A stretch of DNA of 64,000 bases from Rhodobium orientis (lineage in GTDB: Bacteria > Pseudomonadota > Alphaproteobacteria > Rhizobiales > Rhodobiaceae). The position numbers were made by a program, and so were the translations under genes. The notes beneath the pieces are model-generated. The model ran no database searches. It saw only the letters and a list, made by a program, of their open reading frames with translations, and had not been told where the DNA came from. Below, in pieces: positions 7,832 to 16,747 of the stretch (position 1 is its first letter; every line of letters starts with the position of its first letter). The stretch is taken from assembly GCF_003258835.1 (NCBI RefSeq), contig NZ_NPEV01000003.1, positions 1 through 64,000 on the forward strand. Direction: 5' to 3'.

Positions 7832-8566
7832 ATGGCAGAGCATATCCATACCCCCCATGTCCTCGTGGTCGACGATCACCGCGAGATCCGCGATGCGGTC
7901 GCGCGCTATCTGGAAAAGAACGGCCTCAGGGTGACGTCGGCGCGCGACGCGGCGGAGATGGATAGCTGCCTCAAGACCGGCCGCTTCGACGTCATCGTGC
8001 TCGACGTCATGATGCCGGGCGAGGACGGGCTGTCGGCCGCCAAGCGGCTGACCGCGGCGGGCGGTCCGCCGATCCTCATGCTGAGCGCGCTGTCGGAGGA
8101 AACCGACCGGGTGGTCGGGCTGGAAATCGGTGCCGACGACTATCTCGCCAAACCGTTCAGCCCGCGCGAACTCCTGGCCCGGATCAAGGCGATCCTGCGC
8201 CGCACGGAACGCCGCGAACCGCTTGCCGGCAACCTCGGTGGCCGGCGGCTCGCCTTTGCCGGCTGGGTGCTGGACACCGACCGGCGCGTGCTCACCCGTG
8301 CCGGGGACGACACGGAAGTCAGCCTGACGACGGCCGAATTCAAGCTCCTCACCGTGTTCCTGGAACGCCCGCGCTTCGTGCTGTCGCGCGAGCAACTCCT
8401 GGATCTGACCAGCGGTCGCACGGCGGAGGTGTTCGACCGCACCATCGACAACCAGGTCAGCCGCCTCCGGCGCAAGATCGAGCGGACCCCCTCAAAACCG
8501 GAGATCATCACCACCGTCAGGGCCGGCGGCTACAGCCTTGCCGCCGACGTCGAGGTGCGGTCATGA
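7832..8566 (+). CDS. OmpR-family response regulator
   Basis: DNA-binding response regulator of 244 residues. Receiver domain 1 to about 125 with acidic pocket D14/D15 (LVVDDH), phospho-acceptor D58 (VLDVMMPGEDG) and the KPF switch lysine in DDYLAKPFSPRE. The C-terminal winged helix includes LTTAEFKLL and DRTIDNQVSRLRRKIE. It overlaps the sensor kinase gene by four bases (ATGA). It probably controls the EF-hand gene and the cytochrome/oxidase genes nearby (inference). Confidence 0.95.
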   Translation: MAEHIHTPHVLVVDDHREIRDAVARYLEKNGLRVTSARDAAEMDSCLKTGRFDVIVLDVMMPGEDGLSAAKRLTAAGGPPILMLSALSEETDRVVGLEIGADDYLAKPFSPRELLARIKAILRRTERREPLAGNLGGRRLAFAGWVLDTDRRVLTRAGDDTEVSLTTAEFKLLTVFLERPRFVLSREQLLDLTSGRTAEVFDRTIDNQVSRLRRKIERTPSKPEIITTVRAGGYSLAADVEVRS

Positions 8567-9954
8567 GATGGCTCCTGCCGCGCAGCCTCCTCGGGCAACT
8601 GGTGCTGCTGATCCTTGCCGCCCTGGTCGTCGCGCAGGCCGTCAGCATCTGGCTGTTCGCCGACGAACGCGGACACGCGCTGCGCGCCGCCATCGGTCTT
8701 GAGACGGCGGACCGGTTCGCCACGGTGGTCCGGCTGATCGAACAGGCGCGGCCGGACGCGCGCGTCGCGATCCTGCAGGCGGCAAGCTCGCCGTCCGCCC
8801 GGTTCTCGGTCGATGCCGAGCCGGAGGTCTCCGCAAGCGACGACACTGCGCGCGGCATCGTCCGGCGCGTCCGCACCCTGCTCGGCGATGCCGGCAACCG
8901 CGATATCCGCGCCGTTCTGGTGCCGATCGGGCCGCGCGGCCGTGCGTTCGCGCCCCCGGGCATGCCGCCGCGCGGGATGCACCAGCGCATGATGGCGGGC
9001 TTTGCGCCGATGCAGATGCAGATCTCCGTGAGGCTTGCGACCGGCGGCTGGCTCAACATGGCAACCCGCGTCCGGCACCCGGGCCTGCAGCGTCCGCCCG
9101 GCTTCTTGCTCACCACCGTGCTGTCGGTCGTGGGCGTCGTCGCCGCGCTCTGGTTCGGGCTCAGCCGGATCACCGGACCGTTGCGGCGCCTCGCCGTTGC
9201 CGCCGACCGGCTCGGGCGCGGCGAAGAGCTGCCACCGCTGCCGACCTCCGGCCCGCGCGAGGTGCGGGCGTTGTCGGAAGCCTTCGGCGACATGCAGGGC
9301 CGGCTGACGCGGCTCATTTCCGACCGCACGCGCATGCTGGCCGCCCTCGGGCACGACCTGCGCTCGCCGATCACGGCCCTGCGCCTGCGCGCCGAAATGG
9401 TCGACGACGCGGAAACCCACGAGCGCATGGTCGCCATCCTCGACGAAATGCAGGAGATGGTCGAGGCGACCCTTGCCTATGCAAGGGGCATCGCCAGCGA
9501 CGAGGAAACGGAGACCGTCGATTTCACCGCGCTCGTCAGCGATCTCGCCGCCGAAGTCTCGGAGACGGGGCATCCGGTGAGCGTCGAGCCGGGGCCGTCC
9601 CTCCCCGTCCGCCTGCGGCGTACGGCCATGCGGCGCGCCTTGCGCAACATCTTTGAAAACGCCCAGCGCTATGCCGGCGGGGCCGCCGTCAGGCTGGACG
9701 CGGCCGATGGCAATGCACGGCTTGTCGTCATGGACGACGGTCCCGGCATCGCCGCGGACGCGCTGGAGCAAGTGTTCGACCCGTTCGTGCGGCTGGAGGC
9801 CTCCCGCTCGCGGGAGACCGGCGGCACCGGCCTCGGCCTGTCGATCGCCCGCGACATCCTGCGCGCCCATGGCGGCGACATCACGCTCGCCAATCGCGCC
9901 GAAGGCGGGCTGGCGGCAACGGTCGTCGTGCCGCTCGCCCGGGACGGGCACTGA
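8563..9954 (+). CDS. Sensor histidine kinase with Met/His-rich periplasmic loop
   Basis: Inner-membrane kinase of 463 residues that phosphorylates the upstream regulator. First membrane helix about residues 9-30, periplasmic sensor region about 31-180, second helix about 183-205 (LLTTVLSVVGVVAALWFGL), then a HAMP linker. H264 in LAALGHDLRSPITAL is the phospho-acceptor. ATP-binding motifs: N box NIFENAQRYA, G1 DDGPGIA and G2 GGTGLGLSI. The sensor region around residues 127-155 is rich in Pro, Met and His (MPPRGMHQRMMAGF, then PMQMQ). This is reminiscent of Cu(I) ligands and fits the Met-rich proteins nearby. Confidence 0.94.
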   Translation: MRWLLPRSLLGQLVLLILAALVVAQAVSIWLFADERGHALRAAIGLETADRFATVVRLIEQARPDARVAILQAASSPSARFSVDAEPEVSASDDTARGIVRRVRTLLGDAGNRDIRAVLVPIGPRGRAFAPPGMPPRGMHQRMMAGFAPMQMQISVRLATGGWLNMATRVRHPGLQRPPGFLLTTVLSVVGVVAALWFGLSRITGPLRRLAVAADRLGRGEELPPLPTSGPREVRALSEAFGDMQGRLTRLISDRTRMLAALGHDLRSPITALRLRAEMVDDAETHERMVAILDEMQEMVEATLAYARGIASDEETETVDFTALVSDLAAEVSETGHPVSVEPGPSLPVRLRRTAMRRALRNIFENAQRYAGGAAVRLDAADGNARLVVMDDGPGIAADALEQVFDPFVRLEASRSRETGGTGLGLSIARDILRAHGGDITLANRAEGGLAATVVVPLARDGH

Positions 9955-10108
9955 AACCTCGCAACAAGCATCCACGTCACGACAGCGACCGCCGGCGCGC
10001 ACGGGTGCCGCGCCGCACGATCCTGTTTTCCGCGCGACAACGCCTCTTGATCTTCCAGTTACCGGAAGGTCTAGGCTTCAATCGTGCGAATTCGACGCTT
10101 TCGAAACG

Positions 10109-10312
10109 ATGTTGCCGCCGGATCGGATGAAAGAGCGAGACACCAAGCAAAGTGCCCTGTTGCCCGGCTCCATCGGGGCCGATTTCGTGGCGACATCCCA
10201 AAGGCTCGGATTTTCCTCGCCGGAATTGCGCGAACTGAACCGCCTCTACGGACGGTTCGTGCACGGCCGCGCGGGGGGCACATCACCCCCAATGACAGAT
10301 GAGGAAAGATGA
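10109..10312 (+). CDS. Small hypothetical protein (67 aa)
   Basis: Unrecognised frame (starts MLPPDRMKERDTKQ) whose stop overlaps the next ATG as ATGA, the coupling pattern used elsewhere in this region. The middle (SSPELRELNRLYGRFVHGRA) could be helical. No signal peptide or membrane segment. Real coding status is uncertain; the only support is the overlap and the spacing after the kinase gene. Confidence 0.35.
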   Translation: MLPPDRMKERDTKQSALLPGSIGADFVATSQRLGFSSPELRELNRLYGRFVHGRAGGTSPPMTDEER

Positions 10313-10716
10313 ACAAGTCCTTCTGGATCATAATATCGGCCTTCGCCCTGGTGGTCGTGGGCGTCCGGCTCTATGTCGGACACAGCACCTCGGAACCGGC
10401 GGTCACGGTCGTCGACGTCAAGGTGCCGGAGCTCAGCCAGGTCGCCGCCCTCGGCGCGCGCGACTTTGAAGCCAATTGCGTGTCCTGCCACGGCGAGAAC
10501 GCCAGCGGCACGGAAAACGGGCCGCCGCTCGTTCACGACATCTACCGGCCCGGCCACCATCCGGACTACGCGTTCAGGACGGCCGCAAAGGCGGGCGTCC
10601 GGGCGCATCACTGGCGCTTCGGCAACATGCCGCCGCAACCTGAGGTCACAGCAGAGGAGATCAATCGCATAATTGTGTATGTGCGTGAGCTTCAAAAGGA
10701 AAACGGAATCCTTTAG
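10309..10716 (+). CDS. Membrane-anchored monoheme cytochrome c
   Basis: Small c-type cytochrome (135 residues). Residues 5-23 form a membrane anchor or uncleaved signal. The heme site is CVSCH (C57, C60, H61), and M in GNMPPQP near residue 110 is a plausible axial ligand. The domain ends with VTAEEINRIIVYVRELQKEN, typical of class I cytochrome c. It probably passes electrons in the periplasm, perhaps with the diheme cytochrome and oxidase encoded downstream. Confidence 0.9.
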   Translation: MNKSFWIIISAFALVVVGVRLYVGHSTSEPAVTVVDVKVPELSQVAALGARDFEANCVSCHGENASGTENGPPLVHDIYRPGHHPDYAFRTAAKAGVRAHHWRFGNMPPQPEVTAEEINRIIVYVRELQKENGIL

Positions 10717-10767
10717 GGCTCAGCCATGACACGCCGCCGCCGGATACCCCAGGGACGGAAGGATCGC

Positions 10768-11166
10768 ATGCTGCACCGGCTGCTCGTGCTGGTGTCGATG
10801 CTGTGTTTCGTGCTGTCCGGCGCCACCTTCACCCATGCGGCGGAGATCCACACGCACCTGTCCGGCCACGGCCCGAATGTCCGCGGCCAGGAGAGCCACG
10901 GCCAACAAGAGGCCCGCGGCGAGGCAGTTCACGGCACGCCCGATTGCGGCGGCCATGCCTGCCCGCACCACCACCAACATGGCAGCAAGAAGGACGGCAT
11001 GGGCGAGTCCTCCGTCCATTGCGGAGCCTCCATTCTCGGCATCGCACCGGAGCATTTCCGCTTCGGCCCGCGCGCCGGCGCCATCCACGAGCACGTCCCG
11101 GCGGCCGATTTCACCGGCCGGCTCCACGTCCTGGACCCGCCCCCTCCCCGCCTCCTGTCCTCCTAG
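10768..11166 (+). CDS. His-rich exported protein, unknown function
   Basis: Protein of 132 residues with a clear signal peptide (LLVLVSMLCFVLSGATFTHA) followed by a His-rich stretch with HTHLSGHG and CPHHHQHG, plus cysteines in CGGHACPHH and VHCGAS. The start at 10768 is preferred over the ATG at 10726 because GGAAGGA precedes it and it places the signal peptide at the N-terminus. His/Cys clusters suggest periplasmic metal binding. It resembles the short His-rich proteins found in copper operons, but I cannot assign a family with certainty. Confidence 0.7.
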   Translation: MLHRLLVLVSMLCFVLSGATFTHAAEIHTHLSGHGPNVRGQESHGQQEARGEAVHGTPDCGGHACPHHHQHGSKKDGMGESSVHCGASILGIAPEHFRFGPRAGAIHEHVPAADFTGRLHVLDPPPPRLLSS

Positions 11167-11224
11167 TCGAGAAACGTCGCGGCCAAAGAGGCCGTCTCCC
11201 AGACATCAAGACAGGAATTCTATC

Positions 11225-11830
11225 GTGAAAAAGAAGACCCTTTTTGCCGGGGGGCTCGTCCCCGCGGCCCTCTCGCTGTCCATCGCGGCGGCATTCGCCC
11301 ATGGCGGCGCCAGCGGCATCGTCAAGCAACGCATGGACGCCATGAAGGAGATGGGCGACGCCGTCAAGGCAACGTCCGCCATGTTCAAGGGCGAAGCGGA
11401 GTATGACGCGGAAACGGTCCGGAAAACGGCGAGGACCATCAACGCCCATTCCGGCGCCGCCCTGATCAAGCTCTTTCCGGAAGGAACCGACCACGCCCCC
11501 TCCGAAGCGCTGCCGAAGATCTGGAACGACCGGGAGCGGTTCGAGGATCTCGCCAACCGGCTGGAAGTGCTCAGCGAGGGCCTGGCCGAGGCGGCAGACA
11601 ACGGCCCCGGAGAGGCCGGCTCGGGCGGCCACATGATGGACGCTGACAGCATGATGATGGAGCCCGGTGCCATGATGGGCGACGGCTCGATGATGGATGG
11701 CTCGATGATGGGCGGGTCCGGAATGCCGACGCCGGAGATGCTGGCCGCCATGCCGGCCGAAGGCGTCTTCACCATGGTCGTCCAGACCTGCTCGTCCTGC
11801 CACAGCGCGTTCCGCCGCGACAAGGAATGA
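11225..11830 (+). CDS. Cytochrome c'-like protein with Met-rich insert
   Basis: Exported cytochrome of 201 residues, starting at GTG with AGGA upstream. Signal peptide to about residue 26 (AAAFAHGG). Residues 28-125 are helical and fit the four-helix-bundle cytochrome c' fold. The heme motif CSSCH (C189, C192, H193) is near the C-terminus, as in that family. Between helix 3 and the heme helix is an insert at about 136-176 holding 14 Met in 41 residues (for example SMMMEPGAMMGDGSMMDG). Cytochromes c' bind NO or act in electron transfer; the Met insert suggests added Cu(I) binding. The stop overlaps the next ATG. Confidence 0.85.
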   Translation: MKKKTLFAGGLVPAALSLSIAAAFAHGGASGIVKQRMDAMKEMGDAVKATSAMFKGEAEYDAETVRKTARTINAHSGAALIKLFPEGTDHAPSEALPKIWNDRERFEDLANRLEVLSEGLAEAADNGPGEAGSGGHMMDADSMMMEPGAMMGDGSMMDGSMMGGSGMPTPEMLAAMPAEGVFTMVVQTCSSCHSAFRRDKE

Positions 11831-12726
11831 AGACGGCGACTGGCGTTGCCGCTCTGGTCCTGGCGCTCGCCGGCGCCGGAGTGGTCGGCCTATCGGCCTG
11901 GCCGATCGGCACTAGGGTCACACTCGCGGAGCGCGATGGCGATGCCCGGCGCGGCGCCTATCTGGCGCGCATGGCCGGCTGCATCGCCTGTCACACCGAC
12001 GCGAAGGGCGGCGGCAAGCCGCTCGCCGGCGGTCTCGCCCTGAAGACCAAATTCGGCACCTTCTATTCGCCGAACCTGACGCGCGATGCCAAGCACGGCA
12101 TCGGTGCCTGGTCGATCGAGGCGTTCGCCCGCGCGGTCCGCCAAGGCGTCTCGCCGGATGGAGCACCGTATTACCCCGCCTTTCCCTATCCGTTCTACGC
12201 GGTGCTCTCCGACCGGGACATCGCCGACCTCTGGGCCGCATTTCGAACCGTTGCTCCCGTCGCCGAGCCGTCGAAGCCGCACGAGCTGTCGTTCCCCTAC
12301 GGTTTTCGCAGCGGTGTGAAGCTGTGGCGTGCCGCGTTCCTTGCCGACGGTGGATTGGCGGACGCGCCGGACCGGAGCGAAGCCTGGCGGCGCGGCCGGT
12401 TCATCGTCAAAGGCCCGGCCCATTGCGGGGCCTGCCACACGCCGCGCAATGTCGCCGGCGCCCGCGACGCGGAGCTTGCCCTGCACGGCTCGGGCGACCT
12501 TCCGGACGGCGGCAAGTCGCCGCCGATCACGGCGAGCGCCCTGAAGCAAAAGGGCTGGACGAAAAACGACATCGCCTATGCCCTGAAGACCGGTCTTGCG
12601 CCGGACGGCGATGCCTTCGGCGGATCGATGGGCGACGTCGTCCGCCACGGCACGTCGTTTCTCACCGAAGGCGACCGCAAGGCCGTCGCCACCTATCTCC
12701 TTGACGAGGACAACAAGCAGCCATGA
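11827..12726 (+). CDS. Diheme cytochrome c
   Basis: Membrane-anchored cytochrome (299 residues) with an N-terminal hydrophobic helix (AALVLALAGAGVVGLSAW) and two heme motifs, CIACH (C52, C55, H56) and CGACH (C200, C203, H204). The segment KFGTFYSPNLT followed by GIGAWS is typical of the cytochrome subunits of membrane alcohol/aldehyde dehydrogenases and thiosulfate-type diheme proteins. Here no dehydrogenase is encoded beside it; it overlaps the multicopper oxidase gene by four bases, so it may exchange electrons with that enzyme (inference). Confidence 0.9.
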   Translation: MKTATGVAALVLALAGAGVVGLSAWPIGTRVTLAERDGDARRGAYLARMAGCIACHTDAKGGGKPLAGGLALKTKFGTFYSPNLTRDAKHGIGAWSIEAFARAVRQGVSPDGAPYYPAFPYPFYAVLSDRDIADLWAAFRTVAPVAEPSKPHELSFPYGFRSGVKLWRAAFLADGGLADAPDRSEAWRRGRFIVKGPAHCGACHTPRNVAGARDAELALHGSGDLPDGGKSPPITASALKQKGWTKNDIAYALKTGLAPDGDAFGGSMGDVVRHGTSFLTEGDRKAVATYLLDEDNKQP

Positions 12727-14117
12727 CGATCGATCGCCGCTCCTTTCTCAAACAGACCGCCGCAGCCTTTGCGGCAGTGCCCTTCCTGACGGCCGGCGCC
12801 GCCTCCGCCGACGGCTTTCGCGAGCTGACGGCCCGCAAGACGAAGGTCAGGCTCGCCGATCCGGACGGTCCGACGAGCGACCTGTGGGGCTATGACGGCA
12901 AGGTGCCGGGTCCCGTCATCCGGGCGAAGCGCGGCGAGACCCTTCGCATCCGCTTCCGCAACGAACTCGACGAGCCGACCTCGGTCCACTGGCACGGCAT
13001 CCGCATCGACAACGCCATGGACGGCGTCTCCGGCCTCACCCAGGAAGCGGTCAAACCCGGCGACAGCTTCGACTACGTCTTCACGGTGCCGGATGCCGGC
13101 ACCTACTGGTACCACGCCCACAACAAGAGCTGGAACGAGGTCGCGCGCGGCCTCTACGGCCTCCTCGTCGTCGACGAAGACGAACCGCTTTTTGCGCCGG
13201 AGGCGGACATCTCCTTCGTCCTCGACGACTGGCTCCTCGACGACAGCGGACGGTTCGATGCGGCGAGCCTCGGCAACATGATGGACTGGAGCCATGGCGG
13301 GCGCACGGGCAACCGGCTGACCGTCAACGGGGTGAGCCGGCCCGACGTCGTCGTGGAAACCGGGCGCTGGTATCGCATCCGCCTCGTCAATGCCTGCAAC
13401 TCCCGCATTCTCTATTTCGATCCCAACCGGATCGGCGCGAAGGTCATCGCCTATGACGGCCAGCCCGTCGGCGAAGCGCGCAAGCTCGGCTACAGCCCGC
13501 ATCTCATCGGACCGGCCCAGCGCGTCGATCTTGTGCTGACATTCAACCGGCCAGGTGCGGTACCGATTTCCCTTGAAACCGAGGACAAGCCCTATCCCTT
13601 CGCAACCTTCCGCGTCGCCAAGGGCCGCGAGGCGGCGCCCGCCCTGCCGGCGATCCCCGCGCCCGGCCTGCCGGTGCCGGACCTTGCCGCGGCAAAGCAC
13701 TTCAAGCTGTTGATGGAAGGCGGGGCGATGGGCCGGATCGGCCACCTCACCTATGAGGGCAAGCCGATCACGCGCCAGGTGATGATGCAGACACGGCGAA
13801 TGTGGGGCTTCAACGGCATCACCAACTTTCCGGACGAGCCGTTCTTCTCGGTCAGGCGCGGCGAGACCGTGGTCATCGATACGGTCAACCAGACCGCCTT
13901 TCCGCACGCCATGCACACCCACGGCCACCACTTCCAGGTCATCGACCGCAGCGGCAGCGAAGTCGCGGAAACGCCCTGGCGCGACACCTTCCTGATCGGT
14001 CCGGAGCAGACGACACGGATCGCCTTCGTCGCCGACAATCCCGGCAAGTGGCTCTACCACTGCCACATGCTGGAACACGCCGCGGCCGGCATGACGACCT
14101 GGTTCGAGGTCACGTGA
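12723..14117 (+). CDS. Tat-exported multicopper oxidase
   Basis: Three-domain cupredoxin oxidase (464 residues) of the CueO/CopA/CumA group. A twin-arginine signal (IDRRSFLKQ) leads to periplasmic export of the folded enzyme. Copper motifs are complete: TSVHWHGI, GTYWYHAHN, FPHAMHTHGHHFQV and the terminal YHCHMLEHAAAGM, which supplies type 1 and type 3 ligands with an axial Met. Such enzymes oxidise Cu(I), Mn(II) or phenols with O2. No long Met-rich loop like that of CueO is seen; the Met-rich parts are on its neighbours. It is the last of a tightly coupled cytochrome/oxidase run. Confidence 0.95.
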   Translation: MTIDRRSFLKQTAAAFAAVPFLTAGAASADGFRELTARKTKVRLADPDGPTSDLWGYDGKVPGPVIRAKRGETLRIRFRNELDEPTSVHWHGIRIDNAMDGVSGLTQEAVKPGDSFDYVFTVPDAGTYWYHAHNKSWNEVARGLYGLLVVDEDEPLFAPEADISFVLDDWLLDDSGRFDAASLGNMMDWSHGGRTGNRLTVNGVSRPDVVVETGRWYRIRLVNACNSRILYFDPNRIGAKVIAYDGQPVGEARKLGYSPHLIGPAQRVDLVLTFNRPGAVPISLETEDKPYPFATFRVAKGREAAPALPAIPAPGLPVPDLAAAKHFKLLMEGGAMGRIGHLTYEGKPITRQVMMQTRRMWGFNGITNFPDEPFFSVRRGETVVIDTVNQTAFPHAMHTHGHHFQVIDRSGSEVAETPWRDTFLIGPEQTTRIAFVADNPGKWLYHCHMLEHAAAGMTTWFEVT

Positions 14118-14202
14118 GAACCTCCAAGCAAGGGCTCCGATCACACATGTTTGACCGCAATGTCAGTTCGGACCGCCGGTGCAGATGGGATAGAAGGCGG
14201 GC

Positions 14203-14592
14203 ATGAACAAAAGTGTCGTCGTCCTTCTGCTGATCGTCGCCATGCTCGCGAACGGTGTCGCGCACCGTTTTGCCACGGCCGCGACGGTGCCGTCCCTGGC
14301 GGCGGCCGGCGGCGGTCAGGGCGCCGGTTCGGAGCGAACCGGGGCGCTGCCGGAGGTTCGTGTTGCCAAGACATCCGCCGATGTGGCGACCCGTGCGGCT
14401 TCCCGCTGCCGGCCCTATACCGCCGGCCCGGCATCGCCGCGCGGCGCCTGCATGTCGGATCTGAGCCTTCCGGCCGGCGGGAGTGCCGCCCTTTCGCGGC
14501 AGATCCCGGCGCGTTTCGCGGTGGCGCATAGTCGAATGCCGCCGGGACGCGGATCACCGCATCCTTTTCATCCCCCGCGCGTTTCCTCCTGA
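14203..14592 (+). CDS. Hypothetical exported protein
   Basis: Frame of 129 residues with a plausible signal peptide (VVVLLLIVAMLANGVAHRFATA) and an otherwise low-complexity Ala/Gly/Pro/Arg sequence with two cysteines (SRCRPY, GACMSD). No domain recognised. It begins 85 bases after the oxidase gene and ends 69 bases before the transpeptidase gene, on the same strand. The signal peptide is the main support; the C-terminal part has little protein-like character. Confidence 0.45.
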   Translation: MNKSVVVLLLIVAMLANGVAHRFATAATVPSLAAAGGGQGAGSERTGALPEVRVAKTSADVATRAASRCRPYTAGPASPRGACMSDLSLPAGGSAALSRQIPARFAVAHSRMPPGRGSPHPFHPPRVSS

Positions 14593-14661
14593 GTCCTTCG
14601 TCCTTCAAGCCCGGCCCGCACCCCGCGGCGCCGGACAACGCGTTGTCTTCAGGAGAGTAAA

Positions 14662-15450
14662 ATGTCTTGCCGAATTGCTTCGACCGGCGCCCGACCGACG
14701 GGCGATCAGGCCCGGTCGCCCGTCCCGCACCATGACAGTGTCCGCAGCCTGACCGAGCCGCGCGAGGCTGTCGCCGCGCCGGCGTCGCCCGCCAGACGGG
14801 TTTTCCTCACCGGCAGCGCCAGTGCTGCCGGGTTGTTGCTTGCCGGCTGCGCCATCCGGCCGCCGCGGCAGGAAGGCCCGACCGCTGTCGAACTGGCCGA
14901 GCGGAACGCGGCCATGATGTACCGGGCGATGCCCGAAGAACCGTTCCCGATCCCTGCCGTCGATCTGAAGAAGGTCGATCCCAGATACTACCGCACCACC
15001 GTTCCCGACCCGACGGGTGCGCCTCCGGGCACGGTCTATGTGGATACGGCCAACTTCTACCTCTACCTGGTTGAGGAGAACGGCATGGCACGGCGCTACG
15101 GCGTCGGTCTCGGGCGCGCCGGCTTTGCCTGGTCGGGCCGGGCCCGCATCGCCTGGAAAAAGGAATGGCCGACCTGGACGCCGCCCGACGAGATGATCGC
15201 GCGCCAGCCGGAACTCGCCCCCTACAGTGCCGACAATGGCGGCATGCCGCCGGGCCTCGGCAATCCGCTCGGCGCCCGCGCCCTCTACATCTTTCAGGGC
15301 AAGGTCGACACGCTCTATCGTATCCACGGCACGGCGGAAGCCTGGAGCATCGGCAGGGCCGTCTCGAGCGGCTGCGTGCGGCTCCTCAACCAGGACGTCA
15401 TCGACCTCTACGACCGCGTCCCGCCCGACACACCGATCATCGTCGCCTGA
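14662..15450 (+). CDS. L,D-transpeptidase (YkuD/ErfK family)
   Basis: Periplasmic enzyme of 262 residues that forms or exchanges cross-links in peptidoglycan, or attaches proteins to it, by a catalytic cysteine. The YkuD signature is complete: YRIHGTAEAWSIGRAVSSGC, then VRLLN. The N-terminal 60 residues hold a Tat-like/lipoprotein signal with lipobox LLAGC, so it is likely a lipoprotein. AGGAGAGTAAA precedes the ATG. Genes of this family often accompany copper-resistance clusters in alphaproteobacteria, where cell-wall remodelling may be protective (context inference). Confidence 0.92.
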   Translation: MSCRIASTGARPTGDQARSPVPHHDSVRSLTEPREAVAAPASPARRVFLTGSASAAGLLLAGCAIRPPRQEGPTAVELAERNAAMMYRAMPEEPFPIPAVDLKKVDPRYYRTTVPDPTGAPPGTVYVDTANFYLYLVEENGMARRYGVGLGRAGFAWSGRARIAWKKEWPTWTPPDEMIARQPELAPYSADNGGMPPGLGNPLGARALYIFQGKVDTLYRIHGTAEAWSIGRAVSSGCVRLLNQDVIDLYDRVPPDTPIIVA

Positions 15451-15525
15451 GGCAGGCGGCGCGTCCGCGGCAAGACCATCGCTTCGGACGCACCAGGAAC
15501 GGATGCTCCGAGCCTATCGGGTGGC

Positions 15526-16740
15526 TCAGCCACGGGGAGAATTGCCGGAGCTGCGGTGCGGAAAACGCCCGAGGGCGGTCGCCATCTCGCGCAGCCGGTC
15601 GCCGGCATGGCGGAAGAACATCATGTAGCTTTGGCAGAAATAGTTGTGCCCCGGCTCGCCGTCCCTGGAGGTGAGGATGCGGTGCTTGGGGCAACCGCCA
15701 TTGCAGGCGAAGCGGAAGTCGCAGGCCCCGCACTGGGCCGTCAGGGTGTCGCGCTTGGTGGTGCCGAAGGTCTCCGTCTTGTCCGACCATGCCATGTCGC
15801 CGATCGGCGCCTCCCGGATGTTGCCGAGCTTGAACTCGGGATAGACGAAGTGGTCGCAGGCATAGAGATCGCCATTGTACTCCATGGCAAGGGCGTTGCC
15901 GCAGGTCTCGGCGAAGACGCAGAGCAAGGCCGGATGCCCCATCCACAGGGCGACCTGGTTCTCGAAGAACTGGACGAAGATCTTGCCGATGTCCTTGCGG
16001 TGCCAGACGTCGAACACGTCGCACAGGAACTTGCCGTAGGCGCGCGGCGTAACGCTCCACGGGCTGATCGCGTTTGACGGGTCGTCGTCGACCTGGGGCG
16101 CGGCGGCAAGGCCGCCTGCGGGCGAATTGCGTTCCACGATGGGAATGAACTGGATGTGCGGGGTGCCGAGGGTCTTCAGGAATTTGTAGACCTCCTTGCC
16201 CTTGATGGCGTTCTCGCGGTGGACGGTGGCGAGGATGTTGTAGTTGACCCCGTGGCGCTGCAGCACCTCAAGCCCCGCCATCACCCTGTCGAACGTGCCG
16301 CGTCCGGCCCGGTCGCGCCGGTAGCGGTCGTGGATGCGGCGCGGCCCGTCGATGCTGATGCCGATGAGGAAATTCTCGCGGGCAAGGAAGTCGCCCCAGT
16401 CGTCGTCAAGAAGGATGCCGTTGGTCTGCAGGGTGTTGGAGATGCGCACGCCCTCGGGGCAATGGGTTTTCTGCAGCGCGACGGCGCGCTCGAAGAAATC
16501 GAGGCCGAGCATGGTCGGCTCGCCGCCCTGCCAGGCGAAGGCTATCTCGCGCTGGCCGACGCGCAGCCCGGCGGCGATGAGATCGCGCACATAGCGCTCC
16601 AGCACCGCGTCCGACATCCTGAACCGCTTTTCGTCCGGATAGAGCTTTTCCTTCTCAAGGTAGTAGCAGTAGGCGCAGTCGATGTTGCAGCGCGGCCCGA
16701 TCGGCTTGGCCATGACGTGAAAGGGATGCGGTTCGGTCAT
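15526..16740 (-). CDS. Anaerobic-type sulfatase-maturating enzyme (radical SAM)
   Basis: Radical SAM/SPASM protein of 404 residues that converts the active-site Cys or Ser of sulfatases to formylglycine. Radical SAM cluster C18-x3-C22-x2-C25 (CNIDCAYCYY), the FAWQGGEPTMLG motif that binds the methionine of SAM, and a C-terminal SPASM segment (CGACDFRFACNGGCPKH) for two auxiliary clusters. The sulfatase encoded at 19702-21162 has a Cys-type CTPSR site, its expected client. It is the last gene on this strand after the TauE-like transporter. Confidence 0.92.
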   Translation of the reverse strand: MTEPHPFHVMAKPIGPRCNIDCAYCYYLEKEKLYPDEKRFRMSDAVLERYVRDLIAAGLRVGQREIAFAWQGGEPTMLGLDFFERAVALQKTHCPEGVRISNTLQTNGILLDDDWGDFLARENFLIGISIDGPRRIHDRYRRDRAGRGTFDRVMAGLEVLQRHGVNYNILATVHRENAIKGKEVYKFLKTLGTPHIQFIPIVERNSPAGGLAAAPQVDDDPSNAISPWSVTPRAYGKFLCDVFDVWHRKDIGKIFVQFFENQVALWMGHPALLCVFAETCGNALAMEYNGDLYACDHFVYPEFKLGNIREAPIGDMAWSDKTETFGTTKRDTLTAQCGACDFRFACNGGCPKHRILTSRDGEPGHNYFCQSYMMFFRHAGDRLREMATALGRFPHRSSGNSPRG

Positions 16741-16747
16741 CGGGGGG

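Noticed and set aside
10726-10767. Upstream ATG for the His-rich protein
   Set aside because: The start at 10768 has GGAAGGA before it and puts the signal peptide at the N-terminus.
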